Part shown: in pieces, positions 15,845-24,497 of the stretch
How the letters are laid out: every line of letters begins with the position of its first letter
How positions within the stretch are numbered: the first letter of the stretch is position 1
Source: Streptomyces sp. NBC_01267
Lineage (GTDB): Bacteria; Actinomycetota; Actinomycetes; Streptomycetales; Streptomycetaceae
Direction: 5' to 3'
NCBI RefSeq assembly: GCF_036241575.1
Contig: NZ_CP108455.1
Span: 3,158,001-3,222,000 of the forward strand
DNA length: 64,000 nucleotides
Position numbers and translations under genes: made by a program
The notes under the pieces: model-generated
Seen by the model: the letters and a program-made list of their open reading frames with translations, nothing else
Told to the model about the DNA's origin: nothing
Databases searched by the model: none

Positions 15845-16810
15845 TCATCCGTCACTCGCTGCCCGGACCAGCCGAGCCCCCAACTCGGCCAGGTGGTCGA
15901 TCAGTTCGGACGGATGGTGGACGGTGAATTCCGCGTCCACCAGCGAGAGGCGCAGCCCCAGGTACTCCAGCGAGTCGGCGATCGGCTGCCGCAGTCGGCA
16001 GCGCCGCTCCCCCAGGGCCTCCGGCGTGGCCATCCCGTTCGGGAGCCGCGCCGCCACGAATTCCGCCGGCGCCTCGAAGGTGACGTCGAGATCCACCACC
16101 GGCTGGCGCCGCGACAGCGACCGGCTGACGAACTCCGCCGCATTGCCCGCAGGCAGCTCCCGCGGAACGAACCGCACTCCGGTCGGGAACGGCTCGCTGA
16201 CCCGGTCGACCCGGAACGTACGCCAGTCCTCCCGGTCGATGTCGTACGCGACGAGGTACCAGCGCCGCCCGGTGGAGACCAGGCGGTGCGGCTCGACCAG
16301 CCGCTTCGTCTCCGTACCGTCCCCGGCCCGGTAGCCGAAGCGCAGCCGCTCGGGCCCGGTGGCCGCGCCCGCGATCACCGTCAGGGTCGCCGGGTCGATC
16401 GTCGCACCGTCGCCGCTGGTCAGCGGGATGGTCGCGGCCTGGAGCGTGGCGACGCGGTGGCGCAGCCGGGACGGCAGCACCTGCTCCAGCTTGGCCAGTG
16501 CCCGTACGGATGCCTCCTCGATGCCCTCGACCGCGTGCCCCGCCCCGGCGCGCAGGCCGACCGCGATGGCCACCGCCTCCTCGTCGTCGAGGACCAGCGG
16601 GGGCATCGCCTTGCCCGCGACCAGGCGGTATCCGCCCTCGGCGCCCATCGTGGCCTGCACGGGGTAGCCGAGGTCGCGCAGCCGGTCGATGTCCCGCCGG
16701 ATCGTGCGCCGGCTGACCGCCAGGCGGTCGGCGAGCTCACCCCCCGGCCATTCACGCGGAGTCTGGAGCAGCGAGAGCAGTTGCAGCAGCCGTGCCGGAG
16801 TGTCCGTCAT
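15845..16810 (-). CDS. YafY-type transcriptional regulator with WYL domain
   Basis: A 321-residue regulator with an N-terminal HTH_11 winged helix (about 5-60, ELADRLAVSRRTIRRDIDRLRDLG) and a central to C-terminal WYL domain (about 135-320, with GRRWYLVAYDIDREDWRTFRVDRV). WYL domains bind small ligands or nucleic acid and control neighbouring genes. It is divergent from the DHA2 exporter at 16873 with only 62 bases between starts, which strongly suggests that it regulates that exporter and itself from a shared operator. The ATG at 16810 (MTDTPARLLQLL) is the typical start; the frame continues upstream to 16885 into the exporter gene. Confidence 0.9.
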   Translation of the reverse strand: MTDTPARLLQLLSLLQTPREWPGGELADRLAVSRRTIRRDIDRLRDLGYPVQATMGAEGGYRLVAGKAMPPLVLDDEEAVAIAVGLRAGAGHAVEGIEEASVRALAKLEQVLPSRLRHRVATLQAATIPLTSGDGATIDPATLTVIAGAATGPERLRFGYRAGDGTETKRLVEPHRLVSTGRRWYLVAYDIDREDWRTFRVDRVSEPFPTGVRFVPRELPAGNAAEFVSRSLSRRQPVVDLDVTFEAPAEFVAARLPNGMATPEALGERRCRLRQPIADSLEYLGLRLSLVDAEFTVHHPSELIDHLAELGARLVRAASDG

Positions 16811-16872
16811 GTCACTCAGGATGCCGCCCCACTGGGACATTTTCTGACCTACATCCCCTTTAGCTTGGAGAC

Positions 16873-18435
16873 ATGACCTCAACACCCCCGCAGACCGCGC
16901 AGAACGCGCAGACGGCGCAAAAGGCGCTCAGCGCGGACCGCCGCCGGTGGTTCGCGCTGGCCATCGTGATGACCGCGGCCTTCATGGATCTCGTCGACGT
17001 CACGATCGTCAACATCGCGATTCCGTCCATCCAGAAGGACACCGGCGCCACCTTCAGCCAGATCCAGTGGATCACCGCGGGCTACGCGCTCGCCTTCGCC
17101 GCGGGGCTGATCACCGGCGGCCGGCTCGGAGACATCCACGGCCGCAAGAAGCTCTTCCTCATCGGCATAGCCGGCTTCACCCTGGCGTCCGCGCTGTGCG
17201 GCTTCGCGGCCAACCCGGAGATGCTGGTCGCCTCGCGGATCCTGCAGGGCGCGATGGCCGCGCTGATGGTCCCGCAGGTGCTCTCGATCGTGCACGCCAC
17301 GTTCCCCGCCGAGGAGCGCGGCAAGGTCTTCGGCCTGTTCGGCGCGATCGTCGGCCTGGGCGCGGTGTCGGGCCCGCTGCTCGGCGCGCTGCTCACCCAG
17401 TGGAACATCGCAGGTCTGGAGTGGCGGCCGATCTTCCTGATCAACCTGCCGGTGGGTGTGGTCGGCCTGCTCCTCGGCCGGAAGTTCATCAGCGAGTCCA
17501 AGGCCCCGAGGGCACTCCGCCTGGATGTCGTCGGCGTGGTGCTCGTGGTGGTGGGGCTGCTGATGCTGCTCTACCCGCTGACCCGCGGCCGTGAACTGGG
17601 CTGGCCGGTCTGGGGTTTCCTCTGCATGGCGGGCAGCATCCTGGTCTTCGCCGGGCTCGTGGCGTACGAGCGGCAGAAGGCGCGCAGGGACGGTTCGCCG
17701 CTGATCGAGCTGGAACTGTTCAAGGTGAAGAGCTTCGCCGCGGGCATCGCGGTGCAGGCCACGTTCGGGATCGCGCTGGGGATCTTCTTCCTGGTCTGGA
17801 CGATGTACATGCAGATCGGGCTCGGCTGGAGCGCGCTGCGGGCCGGGACCACGGGCATCCCCTTCTCGGTCTCCGTGTCGGTGGCTGCGGCCATGTCCGT
17901 ACAGAAGCTGGTGCCGCGTTTCGGCCGCAAGGTGCTCCAGACCGGTGCGCTGCTGATGATGACCGGCCTGCTGATCTACATCTGGGAGGCCGACCGGTAC
18001 GGCATGGGGATCGCGTCCTGGCAGATGGCGCTGCCGCTGGTGGTCATGGGACTCGGCATGGGTCTGATCGTGGCGCCGTTGACGGACGCGGTGCTCGCGG
18101 ACGTACCGAAGGAGCACTCGGGTTCGGCGTCCGGGCTGATCAACACCGTGCAGCAGATGGGCAACGCGCTGGGGCTCGGGCTGGTGTCCGTGGTCTTCTT
18201 CGGTTCGATCAGCGACCGACTGGCCCCGAGCGCGACGGGTCCGGCGTTCGCCCACGCGTTCATGAACTCGCTGTGGTGGGTGGCCGGGGTGCTCGGCGCG
18301 ATCTTCCTGCTGATGTTCGCACTGCCGAAGCGGGCGCCGGCCGGTGCTGAAGCGGCGTCGGTGGCGGACGAGGCCGGCGATGTCGGCGGACCGGCCGGGA
18401 CGGACGAGGCGAAGGAGCCGGTACTCACCGGCTGA
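16873..18435 (+). CDS. MFS drug exporter, DHA2 (EmrB/QacA) family, 14 helices
   Basis: A 520-residue DHA2-family proton-driven efflux pump. MTAAFMDLVDVTIVNIAIPS carries the helix-1 motif D (D-x-T-I-V-N-x-A), GGRLGDIHGRKKLFLIG is motif A, and VSGPLLGALLT is the antiporter motif C. About 14 hydrophobic segments and a 40-residue acidic cytoplasmic tail fit the family. The N-terminus has a short TAQNAQTAQ repeat. ATG 16873 follows TTGGAG closely. Divergent from the WYL regulator, which probably controls it. The exported compound is unknown. Confidence 0.92.
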   Translation: MTSTPPQTAQNAQTAQKALSADRRRWFALAIVMTAAFMDLVDVTIVNIAIPSIQKDTGATFSQIQWITAGYALAFAAGLITGGRLGDIHGRKKLFLIGIAGFTLASALCGFAANPEMLVASRILQGAMAALMVPQVLSIVHATFPAEERGKVFGLFGAIVGLGAVSGPLLGALLTQWNIAGLEWRPIFLINLPVGVVGLLLGRKFISESKAPRALRLDVVGVVLVVVGLLMLLYPLTRGRELGWPVWGFLCMAGSILVFAGLVAYERQKARRDGSPLIELELFKVKSFAAGIAVQATFGIALGIFFLVWTMYMQIGLGWSALRAGTTGIPFSVSVSVAAAMSVQKLVPRFGRKVLQTGALLMMTGLLIYIWEADRYGMGIASWQMALPLVVMGLGMGLIVAPLTDAVLADVPKEHSGSASGLINTVQQMGNALGLGLVSVVFFGSISDRLAPSATGPAFAHAFMNSLWWVAGVLGAIFLLMFALPKRAPAGAEAASVADEAGDVGGPAGTDEAKEPVLTG

Positions 18436-18515
18436 GCCTGCGCCACTCAGGACCGCTCCGGACCACTCGCGGTACCGGACGCGCCGCCTGCCCCGGCGAC
18501 CCCCGGACGCACCTC

Positions 18516-18555
18516 GACCGCCGTACGGGACCGATAAACGGTCCGTACGGCGGTC
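18516..18555. terminator. Bidirectional hairpin terminator
   Basis: Arms at 18516-18533 and 18539-18555 pair almost perfectly (one bulged G) around the loop ATAAA. It lies between the convergent DHA2 exporter and hrdD, so it probably ends both transcripts. There is no long T run, as is common in Streptomyces. Confidence 0.75.
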
Positions 18556-18594
18556 GGGGTGTGCGGCTTCGCTGCCGAGGCGGGCGGGCGGCGC

Positions 18595-19575
18595 TCACGC
18601 CGCAGCGTCGAAGCCCACGTCGTCGGCCATCTTCTTGAGTTCGAGCAGGGCGTGCTTCTCGATCTGCCGGATCCGCTCGCGCGTCAGGCCGTGCTCCTTG
18701 CCGACCTCGGTCAGCGTCCGCTCCCGGCCGTCGTCGATGCCGAACCGCATCTTGATGATCGAGGCCGTGCGGTGGTCGAGCTTGCCGATCAGTTCGTCCA
18801 GCTCTTCGCTGCGCAGCAGCGTCATCACGGACTGCTCGGGCGACACCGCCGAGGTGTCCTCCAGGAGGTCACCGAACTGTGTCTCGCCCTGGTCGTCCAC
18901 CGGCATGTTCAGGCTGACCGGGTCGCGGGCCCAGTCGAGGACATCGCTGATCCGCTCCGGCTTGGCGTCCAGCTCGGCCGCGATCTCCGAGTGCTCCGGG
19001 TCCCGGCCGTGCTCACGGTTGAACTCCCGCTGGACCCGGCGGATACGGCCCAGTTCCTCCACCAGGTGGACGGGGAGCCGGATGGTCCGGGACTGGTCGG
19101 CTATGGACCGGGTGATGGCCTGGCGGATCCACCACGTCGCGTACGTGGAGAACTTGAAGCCCTTGGCGTAGTCGAACTTCTCGACCGCGCGCACCAGGCC
19201 GGCGTTCCCCTCCTGGATGAGGTCGAGCAGCGGCAGCCCGGCTCGCGGATAGCGGCGGGCGACAGCGACGACCAGTCGCAGGTTGGAGCGGATGAAGACG
19301 TCCTTGGCCCGCTCTCCCGCGGCGACCAGCGCCTCCAGTTCCTCACGCGAGGCCCCGCCCGCCTCGCTCTGCACGGAACCGTCGAGCACCTGCTGGGCGT
19401 ACACCCCCGCCTCGATGGTCTGAGACAGCTCGACCTCCTTTGCGGCGTCGAGCAGTGGCGTACGTGCGATTTCGTCGAGGTACATGCCGACCAGGTCGCG
19501 GTCGGCGATCTCCCCGCCTACGGCGCGAACGCTGCTTGCCCTGTCGGAACGACGGGCGACGGCACGGGTTGCCAT
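18595..19575 (-). CDS. hrdD: Group 2 RNA polymerase sigma factor, HrdD type
   Basis: A 326-residue sigma-70 family protein, close in length and sequence to Streptomyces HrdD. Regions in order: sigma 1.2 (DRDLVGMYLDEIARTPLL), region 2 (about 95-165, with IRSNLRLVVAVARRYP, LLDLIQEGNAGLVRAVEKFD and the -10 recognition helix STYATWWIRQAITR), region 3 (about 170-245) and region 4 with the -35 helix-turn-helix (TLTEVGKEHGLTRERIRQIE). It lacks the long N-terminal extension of the primary factor HrdB, which fits a non-essential group 2 sigma. GGGAG lies five bases before the ATG. Single gene, divergent from a GNAT gene. Confidence 0.93.
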   Translation of the reverse strand: MATRAVARRSDRASSVRAVGGEIADRDLVGMYLDEIARTPLLDAAKEVELSQTIEAGVYAQQVLDGSVQSEAGGASREELEALVAAGERAKDVFIRSNLRLVVAVARRYPRAGLPLLDLIQEGNAGLVRAVEKFDYAKGFKFSTYATWWIRQAITRSIADQSRTIRLPVHLVEELGRIRRVQREFNREHGRDPEHSEIAAELDAKPERISDVLDWARDPVSLNMPVDDQGETQFGDLLEDTSAVSPEQSVMTLLRSEELDELIGKLDHRTASIIKMRFGIDDGRERTLTEVGKEHGLTRERIRQIEKHALLELKKMADDVGFDAAA

Positions 19576-19757
19576 GCGTGCTCCCTAACGTAAGTAACGT
19601 GATGAGGTCGCGAATCAGTGGCTCGTGTGGTGCGGAACACCCTGGTCGGTGTCCTGCATCTGATGGAAACAACGACTGGAATCCGGACAGAATTCCCATG
19701 GCACGCTCTGATTTTCGTGATCATGCAGTACCCTGTCCGGCCACCGAGGGGGAGCAG

Positions 19758-20306
19758 ATGTCCATGGAAGGCACGGAAGTGCAGGTCAGGCCGGGCATCG
19801 AGGCGGACCTCGGCGCTCTCACCGATCTTTACAACCACTACATCCGTGAGACTGCGATCACATTTGACACGAATGTCCTCACCGTCGAGGAACGCCGTCC
19901 GTGGCTGCTCTCCCACCCTGAAGACGGCGCCCACCGCCTCCTGGTTGCGCAGGATGTTCCGTCCGCCCGAATTCTGGGGTACGCGACCAGCAGCGCGTTC
20001 CGGCCGAAAGCCGCGTACGCCACGTCCGTCGAAGTCAGCGTCTACTGCGCCCCCGACGCGGGCGGCCGGGGCCTCGGCACGCTGCTCTACACCGCCCTGT
20101 TCGAGGCCCTGGAGAACGAGGACGTGCACCGGGCGTACGCGGGCGTGACCCTGCCCAACGCCGCCTCGGTGCGGCTGCACGAGCGGTTCGGCTTCACCCC
20201 TGTGGGCACCTACCGGGAGGTCGGCCGGAAGTTCGGCACGTACCACGACGTCGCCTGGTTCGAGCGGCCCCTCGGCACGGACCAGGCCCGGCCGACCCCG
20301 AGCTGA
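19758..20306 (+). CDS. GNAT N-acetyltransferase, phosphinothricin acetyltransferase-like
   Basis: A 182-residue GNAT resembling the Bar/Pat/MddA group that acetylates phosphinothricin, methionine sulfone or sulfoximine. Matching landmarks are the N-terminal LYNHYIRETAITFDTNVLTVEER, GYATSSAFRPKAAYATSVEVSVY, the acetyl-CoA loop GGRGLGTLLYTALFEALE, and VRLHERFGFTPVGTYREVGRKFGTYHDVAWFER. ATG 19758 is preceded by GGGGGAG; a second ATG two codons later is possible. No biosynthetic genes for phosphinothricin are near, so the likely job is housekeeping detoxification of a methionine-derived sulfone or sulfoximine. Confidence 0.87.
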   Translation: MSMEGTEVQVRPGIEADLGALTDLYNHYIRETAITFDTNVLTVEERRPWLLSHPEDGAHRLLVAQDVPSARILGYATSSAFRPKAAYATSVEVSVYCAPDAGGRGLGTLLYTALFEALENEDVHRAYAGVTLPNAASVRLHERFGFTPVGTYREVGRKFGTYHDVAWFERPLGTDQARPTPS

Positions 20307-20339
20307 TCCGACAGGCCCGGCCGGACAGGCCCGGACCGT

Positions 20340-21119
20340 CTATCCGAACTGCACCGACCGCTTCGCCAGCCCCATCCAGAACCCGTCGATCACCTGACGC
20401 GCATCGCCCAGTTCCTCGCCCGCCGCCCCGAGCGTCACGAACAGCGGCGCGAAGTGCTCGGTGCGCGGGTGGGCCAGCCGTCCGGCCGGGGACTTGTTCT
20501 CGAAGTCGAGCAGCGCGTCGATGTCCAGTGCTTCCAGGGCCTCCCGCCCCCATGCGTCGAACTCCGCCGACCACCCGGGGATCCCTTCGTGCCGCAGCGC
20601 GGCCAGGTTGTGGGTGAAGAAGCCGCTGCCCACGATCAGCACCCCTTCGTCCCGCAGCGGGGCTAGCTTGCGCCCGATGTCCATCAGCTGCTGCGGGTCG
20701 AGGGTGGGCATGGAGATCTGGAGTACCGGGATGTCGGCTGCCGGAAACATCTCCACCAGCGGGACGTACGCGCCGTGGTCGAGCCCCCGGTCCTCGATGT
20801 CCTGGACCGGGGAGCCCGCGCCGCGCAGCAGTTTCCGGACCCGCTCGGCGAGGACGGGTGCGCCCGGGGCCGCGTACTCCACCTGGTAGTAGTGCTCGGG
20901 GAAGCCCCAGAAGTCGTAGACCAGGGGGACCGTCGCGGTCGCGCCAAGCGCCAGCGGGGCCTCCTCCCAGTGCGCGGAGACCATCAGGATCGCCTTGGGG
21001 CGGGGCAGGCCGGCGGACCAGGCCGCGAGCTGACCGGGCCAGACCGGGTCGTCGGCGAGCGGCGGCGCGCCGTGGGAGAGATAGAGGGCGGGCATGCGCT
21101 CCGGGGCGGTGGCGGTCAT
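20340..21119 (-). CDS. DODA-type extradiol ring-cleavage dioxygenase (LigB superfamily)
   Basis: A 259-residue class III extradiol dioxygenase of the plant DOPA-dioxygenase/YgiD type, using a non-haem metal to open catechol rings. Metal-ligand histidines are visible in LYLSHGAPP near residue 16, in MVSAHWEE, and in LDHGAYVPLVEMFP; a further conserved histidine is in GSGFFTHNLAAL. The motif DFWGFPEHYYQVEY is typical. ATG 21119 is chosen with GGGAG upstream; an ATG five codons earlier (21134) is also possible. The gene is divergent from a MarR regulator with about 95 bases between, so substrate-responsive control by that regulator is likely. The substrate is unknown. Confidence 0.9.
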   Translation of the reverse strand: MTATAPERMPALYLSHGAPPLADDPVWPGQLAAWSAGLPRPKAILMVSAHWEEAPLALGATATVPLVYDFWGFPEHYYQVEYAAPGAPVLAERVRKLLRGAGSPVQDIEDRGLDHGAYVPLVEMFPAADIPVLQISMPTLDPQQLMDIGRKLAPLRDEGVLIVGSGFFTHNLAALRHEGIPGWSAEFDAWGREALEALDIDALLDFENKSPAGRLAHPRTEHFAPLFVTLGAAGEELGDARQVIDGFWMGLAKRSVQFG

Positions 21120-21135
21120 GGCGGCAACTCCCATA

Positions 21136-21195
21136 CTTGAAGTCTCAAGCTTTCACCCAAGACCTTAGACCAGATCTAGTTTAATCTTCAAGAAA
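21136..21195. promoter_or_regulatory. Shared operator/promoter region of dioxygenase and MarR genes
   Basis: This AT-rich stretch separates the two divergent genes. It contains an inverted repeat CTTGA-AGTC-TCAAG (21136-21149), and further right TTAGACCAGATCTAGTT and a CTTCAAG copy. MarR proteins bind such short palindromes. I recall that the homologous S. coelicolor pair SCO3204/SCO3205 is controlled this way; the exact operator here is inferred. Confidence 0.55.
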
Positions 21196-21214
21196 GAGTC
21201 GTAGAGTGGAGCGC

Positions 21215-21805
21215 ATGGCCACGAAACCGCCCCCTGACAGCCGCTCCGACGGCCCCGCCGCCGGAACCACCGAAGGCCCCGCCGCCGGAGCCGCCGAAGG
21301 CCCCGCCGCCGGAACCGCTGCCGGATCGCGCTGGCTCAGTGACGAGGAGCAGCTCACCTGGCGTGCGTATCTCCATGCCTCCACGCTCCTGGAGGATCAC
21401 CTCGACCGCCAGTTGCAGCGCGACGCCGGAATGCCGCACACCTATTACGGGCTGCTCGTGCAGCTCTCCCAGGCCCCCGGGCGGCGGATGCGGATGACCG
21501 AGCTGGCCATGGACGCGAAGATCACCCGGTCCCGGCTCTCGCACGCGATAGCGCGGCTGGAGAAGAACGGCTGGGTAAGCCGCGAGAACTGCCCCTCCGA
21601 CAAGCGCGGCCAGTACGCCGTCCTGACGCCGGACGGCATGGAGGTGCTGGAGCGGACCGCGCCCGGCCATGTCGCTGCCGTACGGCAGGCGCTCTTCGAC
21701 CGGCTCTCCCCCGAACAGGTCGGCCAGCTCGGCGAGATCATGCGCGTGATGGCCGAGGGCCTCCAGCCGACGGGTACGGACGCGGATCTGCCCTGGCTCC
21801 GCTGA
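21215..21805 (+). CDS. MarR-family transcriptional regulator
   Basis: A 196-residue MarR protein. After a 35-residue low-complexity N-terminus with three PAAG repeats, the winged-helix domain spans about residues 40-150: MRMTELAMDAKITRSRLSHAIARLEKNG is the recognition helix region and SDKRGQYAVLTPDGMEVLER the wing. It is close to S. coelicolor SCO3205, which I recall as structurally characterised and regulating its own gene and the divergent dioxygenase. ATG 21215 is used; a GTG three codons earlier at 21206 is possible. It is convergent with the MFS exporter gene downstream. Confidence 0.9.
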   Translation: MATKPPPDSRSDGPAAGTTEGPAAGAAEGPAAGTAAGSRWLSDEEQLTWRAYLHASTLLEDHLDRQLQRDAGMPHTYYGLLVQLSQAPGRRMRMTELAMDAKITRSRLSHAIARLEKNGWVSRENCPSDKRGQYAVLTPDGMEVLERTAPGHVAAVRQALFDRLSPEQVGQLGEIMRVMAEGLQPTGTDADLPWLR

Positions 21806-21865
21806 CACCGGCAGGGAACACGGTGCCGGTGCGGGACCAGGGCAGATCTGCTGCGTTCGGAACGG

Positions 21866-23434
21866 TCAGTGCGCGATCACCGGGATCTGCACCTCGTCCT
21901 CGACCGCGTCGGTCTCACCGGAGCCGGAACCGGAACCAGAGCCGGAACCGGGGCGAGAGGCCGCCGGAGTGACCGAGGGGCGTCCGGCATTGATGAGCGT
22001 CAGCGCGATCACCGAGGAGATCGCCAGGATGCCGACGGCCACCCAGATGGCGTTCGTGTAGCCGTGCACCAGCGCCTGGGCCTGGACCAGCTTCGCGTTG
22101 GCACCGGCCGCCGCGTGGCTCGTGAGGTACGCGGTGGTGGCCGAGGCCGCGATCGTGTTCAGCAGCGCGGTACCGATCGCGCCACCCACCTGCTGCGACG
22201 TGTTGACCATCGCCGAGGCGACACCCGCGTCACGCGGCGCGATGCCGTGCGTGGCGAGGGACATCGCAGGCATGAACGCCGTACCCATCCCGAGGCCCAG
22301 CAGGATCATGCCCGGCAGGATCACTCCGGCGTACGAGGAACCGACCTCGATGCGGGTCAGCAGCAGCATGCCGACGGCCGCGACGGCGAAGCCGGGGCCC
22401 ATCAGGAACCGGGCGGGCACCCGGGTCATCAGCCGGGCACCGATCTGCGTGGAGCCCGTGATCATGGCGGCGACCATCGGCAGGAAGGCGAAGCCGGTCC
22501 GGACCGAGGAGTACCCCTGCACGACCTGGAGGTAGTACGTCAGGAAGAGGAAGAGACCGAACATCCCGATGATGGCCAGGCCCAGCGAGGCGTAGATACC
22601 ACCGCGGTTGCGGTCCGCGACCACGCGCAGCGGCAGCAGCGGGGCCTTGACCTTCGACTCGACGAGGACGAACGCGCCGAGCAGCACGACGGTGGCGACG
22701 AACAGGCCGATCGTGACCGGGTCGGACCAGCCGTCGGACGCGGCGCGCGTGAAGCCGTACACCAGCGAGACCAGGCCGGTCGTGGAGAGCAGCACACCGG
22801 GGATGTCCAGCGGCGAGCGGTTACGGCCGCCCGCGGGCTCACGGATCACGAAGTACGCGCCGAGCGCGGCGACGGCCGCGAACGGGATGTTGACGAAGAA
22901 CGTCCAGCGCCAGTCCAGGTACTCGGTGAGGAATCCGCCGAGCAGCAGGCCCACGGCGCCACCGCCACCGGCGATGGCTCCGAAGATGCCGAACGCCTTG
23001 GCGCGCTCCTTGGCATCGGTGAAGGTCACGGCGAGCAGCGACAGCGCGGCCGGCGCGAGCAGCGCGCCGAAGACACCCTGCGCGGCACGGGAGGTGAGCA
23101 GCATCGCCTCGTTGGCGGCGGCGCCGCCGACCGCGGATGCCGCGGCGAAACCGAGCAGCCCGATGACGAAGGCGCGCTTGCGGCCCCAGAGGTCGCCGAT
23201 ACGGCCACCGAAGAGCAGCAGCCCGCCGAAGGCGAGGGCGTAGGCCGTGATGACCCACTGCTTGTTGGCGTCGGAGATCCCGAGGTCGACCTGGGCGTGC
23301 GGCAGCGCGATGTTCACGATCGTCGCGTCGAGCACCACCATCAGCTGGGCCAGCGCGATGAAGACCAGCGCTTTCCAGCGGTTGGGATCAGGTAGTGATA
23401 TGTCGTCAGTTTTCGGCATGGCGGATTTCGACAT
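21866..23434 (-). CDS. MFS drug exporter, DHA2 (EmrB/QacA) family
   Basis: A 522-residue 14-helix exporter. LMVVLDATIVNIALPHAQ carries the helix-1 D-x-T-I-V-N motif, LLLFGGRIGDLWGRKRAFV is motif A, and GGGGAVGLLLGGFLTEYLDWRW contains motif C. The C-terminal tail has a run of five Gly-Ser pairs before an acidic end. The start is ATG 23434 (MSKSAMPKTDD) with GGTGG six bases upstream; a GTG at 23446 would add four residues. A TetR gene lies 102 bases upstream on the same strand, so the pair probably forms a regulator-exporter unit. Confidence 0.92.
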   Translation of the reverse strand: MSKSAMPKTDDISLPDPNRWKALVFIALAQLMVVLDATIVNIALPHAQVDLGISDANKQWVITAYALAFGGLLLFGGRIGDLWGRKRAFVIGLLGFAAASAVGGAAANEAMLLTSRAAQGVFGALLAPAALSLLAVTFTDAKERAKAFGIFGAIAGGGGAVGLLLGGFLTEYLDWRWTFFVNIPFAAVAALGAYFVIREPAGGRNRSPLDIPGVLLSTTGLVSLVYGFTRAASDGWSDPVTIGLFVATVVLLGAFVLVESKVKAPLLPLRVVADRNRGGIYASLGLAIIGMFGLFLFLTYYLQVVQGYSSVRTGFAFLPMVAAMITGSTQIGARLMTRVPARFLMGPGFAVAAVGMLLLTRIEVGSSYAGVILPGMILLGLGMGTAFMPAMSLATHGIAPRDAGVASAMVNTSQQVGGAIGTALLNTIAASATTAYLTSHAAAGANAKLVQAQALVHGYTNAIWVAVGILAISSVIALTLINAGRPSVTPAASRPGSGSGSGSGSGETDAVEDEVQIPVIAH

Positions 23435-23536
23435 GGTGGTGGCCACCTAGGGGTGCGGAGAAGGGTGAACAGGTCTGAGGACAGCGTCCCGAACAGGAGT
23501 TGACGGGAGGTGGAATACGGAGGCGTTACAGCTGGA

Positions 23537-24184
23537 TCACGACTGACGGCGCAGGTCTTCGAGGGTCGCCGGTGACCCCGGAAGGACGGTCCGCGCCGGG
23601 GCCTGGAGCCCGTCGAGGAACAGCTGCAGATGACGGTGGACGAAGCGGTCGAGGTCCAGGCAGCCGGTGCCCGGCAACGGCCTGGTGAGCTGGGACAGGG
23701 CTACGAAAAGGTCTCCGACGGCGACGTCGGCGCGCAGCTGCCCCTCGTGGCGTGCGCGTTCCATCAGGTCTTCCACGGAGTCCGTGAGCCGGTCACGCGC
23801 GGCCGTGATCTCCGCGTCCGCACGGTCGAAGCCGTCGGCGAGCATCGGACAGAGCGCGCCGATCTTCTCCCCGGCCGCGGCGTGCACGAAGCGGCGCAAC
23901 GCGGTGAAGCTGTCGGATTCCTCGGCGATGGCCGTCTCCACCTGGTCCGACAAGTGGGCCATGACGAAGAGCACCACGTGCCGGAAGAGGCCGGTGCGGT
24001 CGGGGAAGTGGCGGTAGAGCGTGGCATTGCCGACGCCGGCCCGGCGGGCGATCTCGTCGAGCGGGACGTCGGGCCCCTGCTCCACGAAGACCTCACGCGC
24101 GGCACAGACGATCCGCTCCCGGTTGCGCAGGGCGTCGGCCCTGGGGCGCGGCCGGGCGGCGGTGGCGGTGTGCACGGCGTCCAC
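23537..24184 (-). CDS. TetR-family transcriptional repressor
   Basis: A 215-residue TetR protein. The N-terminal helix-turn-helix is ALRNRERIVCAAREVFVEQGPDVPLDEIARRAGVGNATLYRHFPDR in essence (about residues 18-65), followed by the helical ligand domain. The GTG at 24184 is chosen because AGGAGAGGGAA lies directly upstream; the frame is open to 24211. It precedes the DHA2 exporter on the same strand and probably represses it until an exported compound binds. Confidence 0.92.
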   Translation of the reverse strand: MDAVHTATAARPRPRADALRNRERIVCAAREVFVEQGPDVPLDEIARRAGVGNATLYRHFPDRTGLFRHVVLFVMAHLSDQVETAIAEESDSFTALRRFVHAAAGEKIGALCPMLADGFDRADAEITAARDRLTDSVEDLMERARHEGQLRADVAVGDLFVALSQLTRPLPGTGCLDLDRFVHRHLQLFLDGLQAPARTVLPGSPATLEDLRRQS

Positions 24185-24497
24185 TTCCCTCTCCTGAGGT
24201 CTTCGGTTCACGTCATGTGGTTCACGTCATCGGTCGAGTCGCTGGTGTCACTGATGGAGCTGGTGTCACTGGCGTCACGCAAGCGGGGAGGGTTTCCCCA
24301 CTTCGCTGCAACCAAGGGTTCAAACGGGGAAACCATCCCCGGTTATTTCCCGCAACGCTTGTGACCTGAGTCACGTGCGTTTGAGCCGAAGAACCCACGA
24401 TCGGCCCACTCAGCGCGCGCGTCCGCCGCCCCCGACACAGGGTGATCGAACAAGCGCAGTACGGATCCGTCGGCTGCCGCGGCCCGAAGGCGAAGGC
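24185..24497. promoter_or_regulatory. Divergent intergenic region between tetR and the M6 protease gene
   Basis: No gene is seen in these 313 bases. Two direct copies of GCTGGTGTCACTG (24241 and 24259), followed by GCGTCACGC, lie near the tetR start and could be the TetR operator. Further right are GGGG-AAACCAT-CCCC and GTGAC-CTGA-GTCAC palindromes, possible sites for the protease promoter. All assignments are inference. Confidence 0.4.

Noticed and set aside
19758..20306. Phosphinothricin self-resistance gene of a bialaphos cluster
   Set aside because: The GNAT resembles Pat/Bar, but no phosphonate or peptide synthesis genes are nearby; such stand-alone genes are common in Streptomyces.
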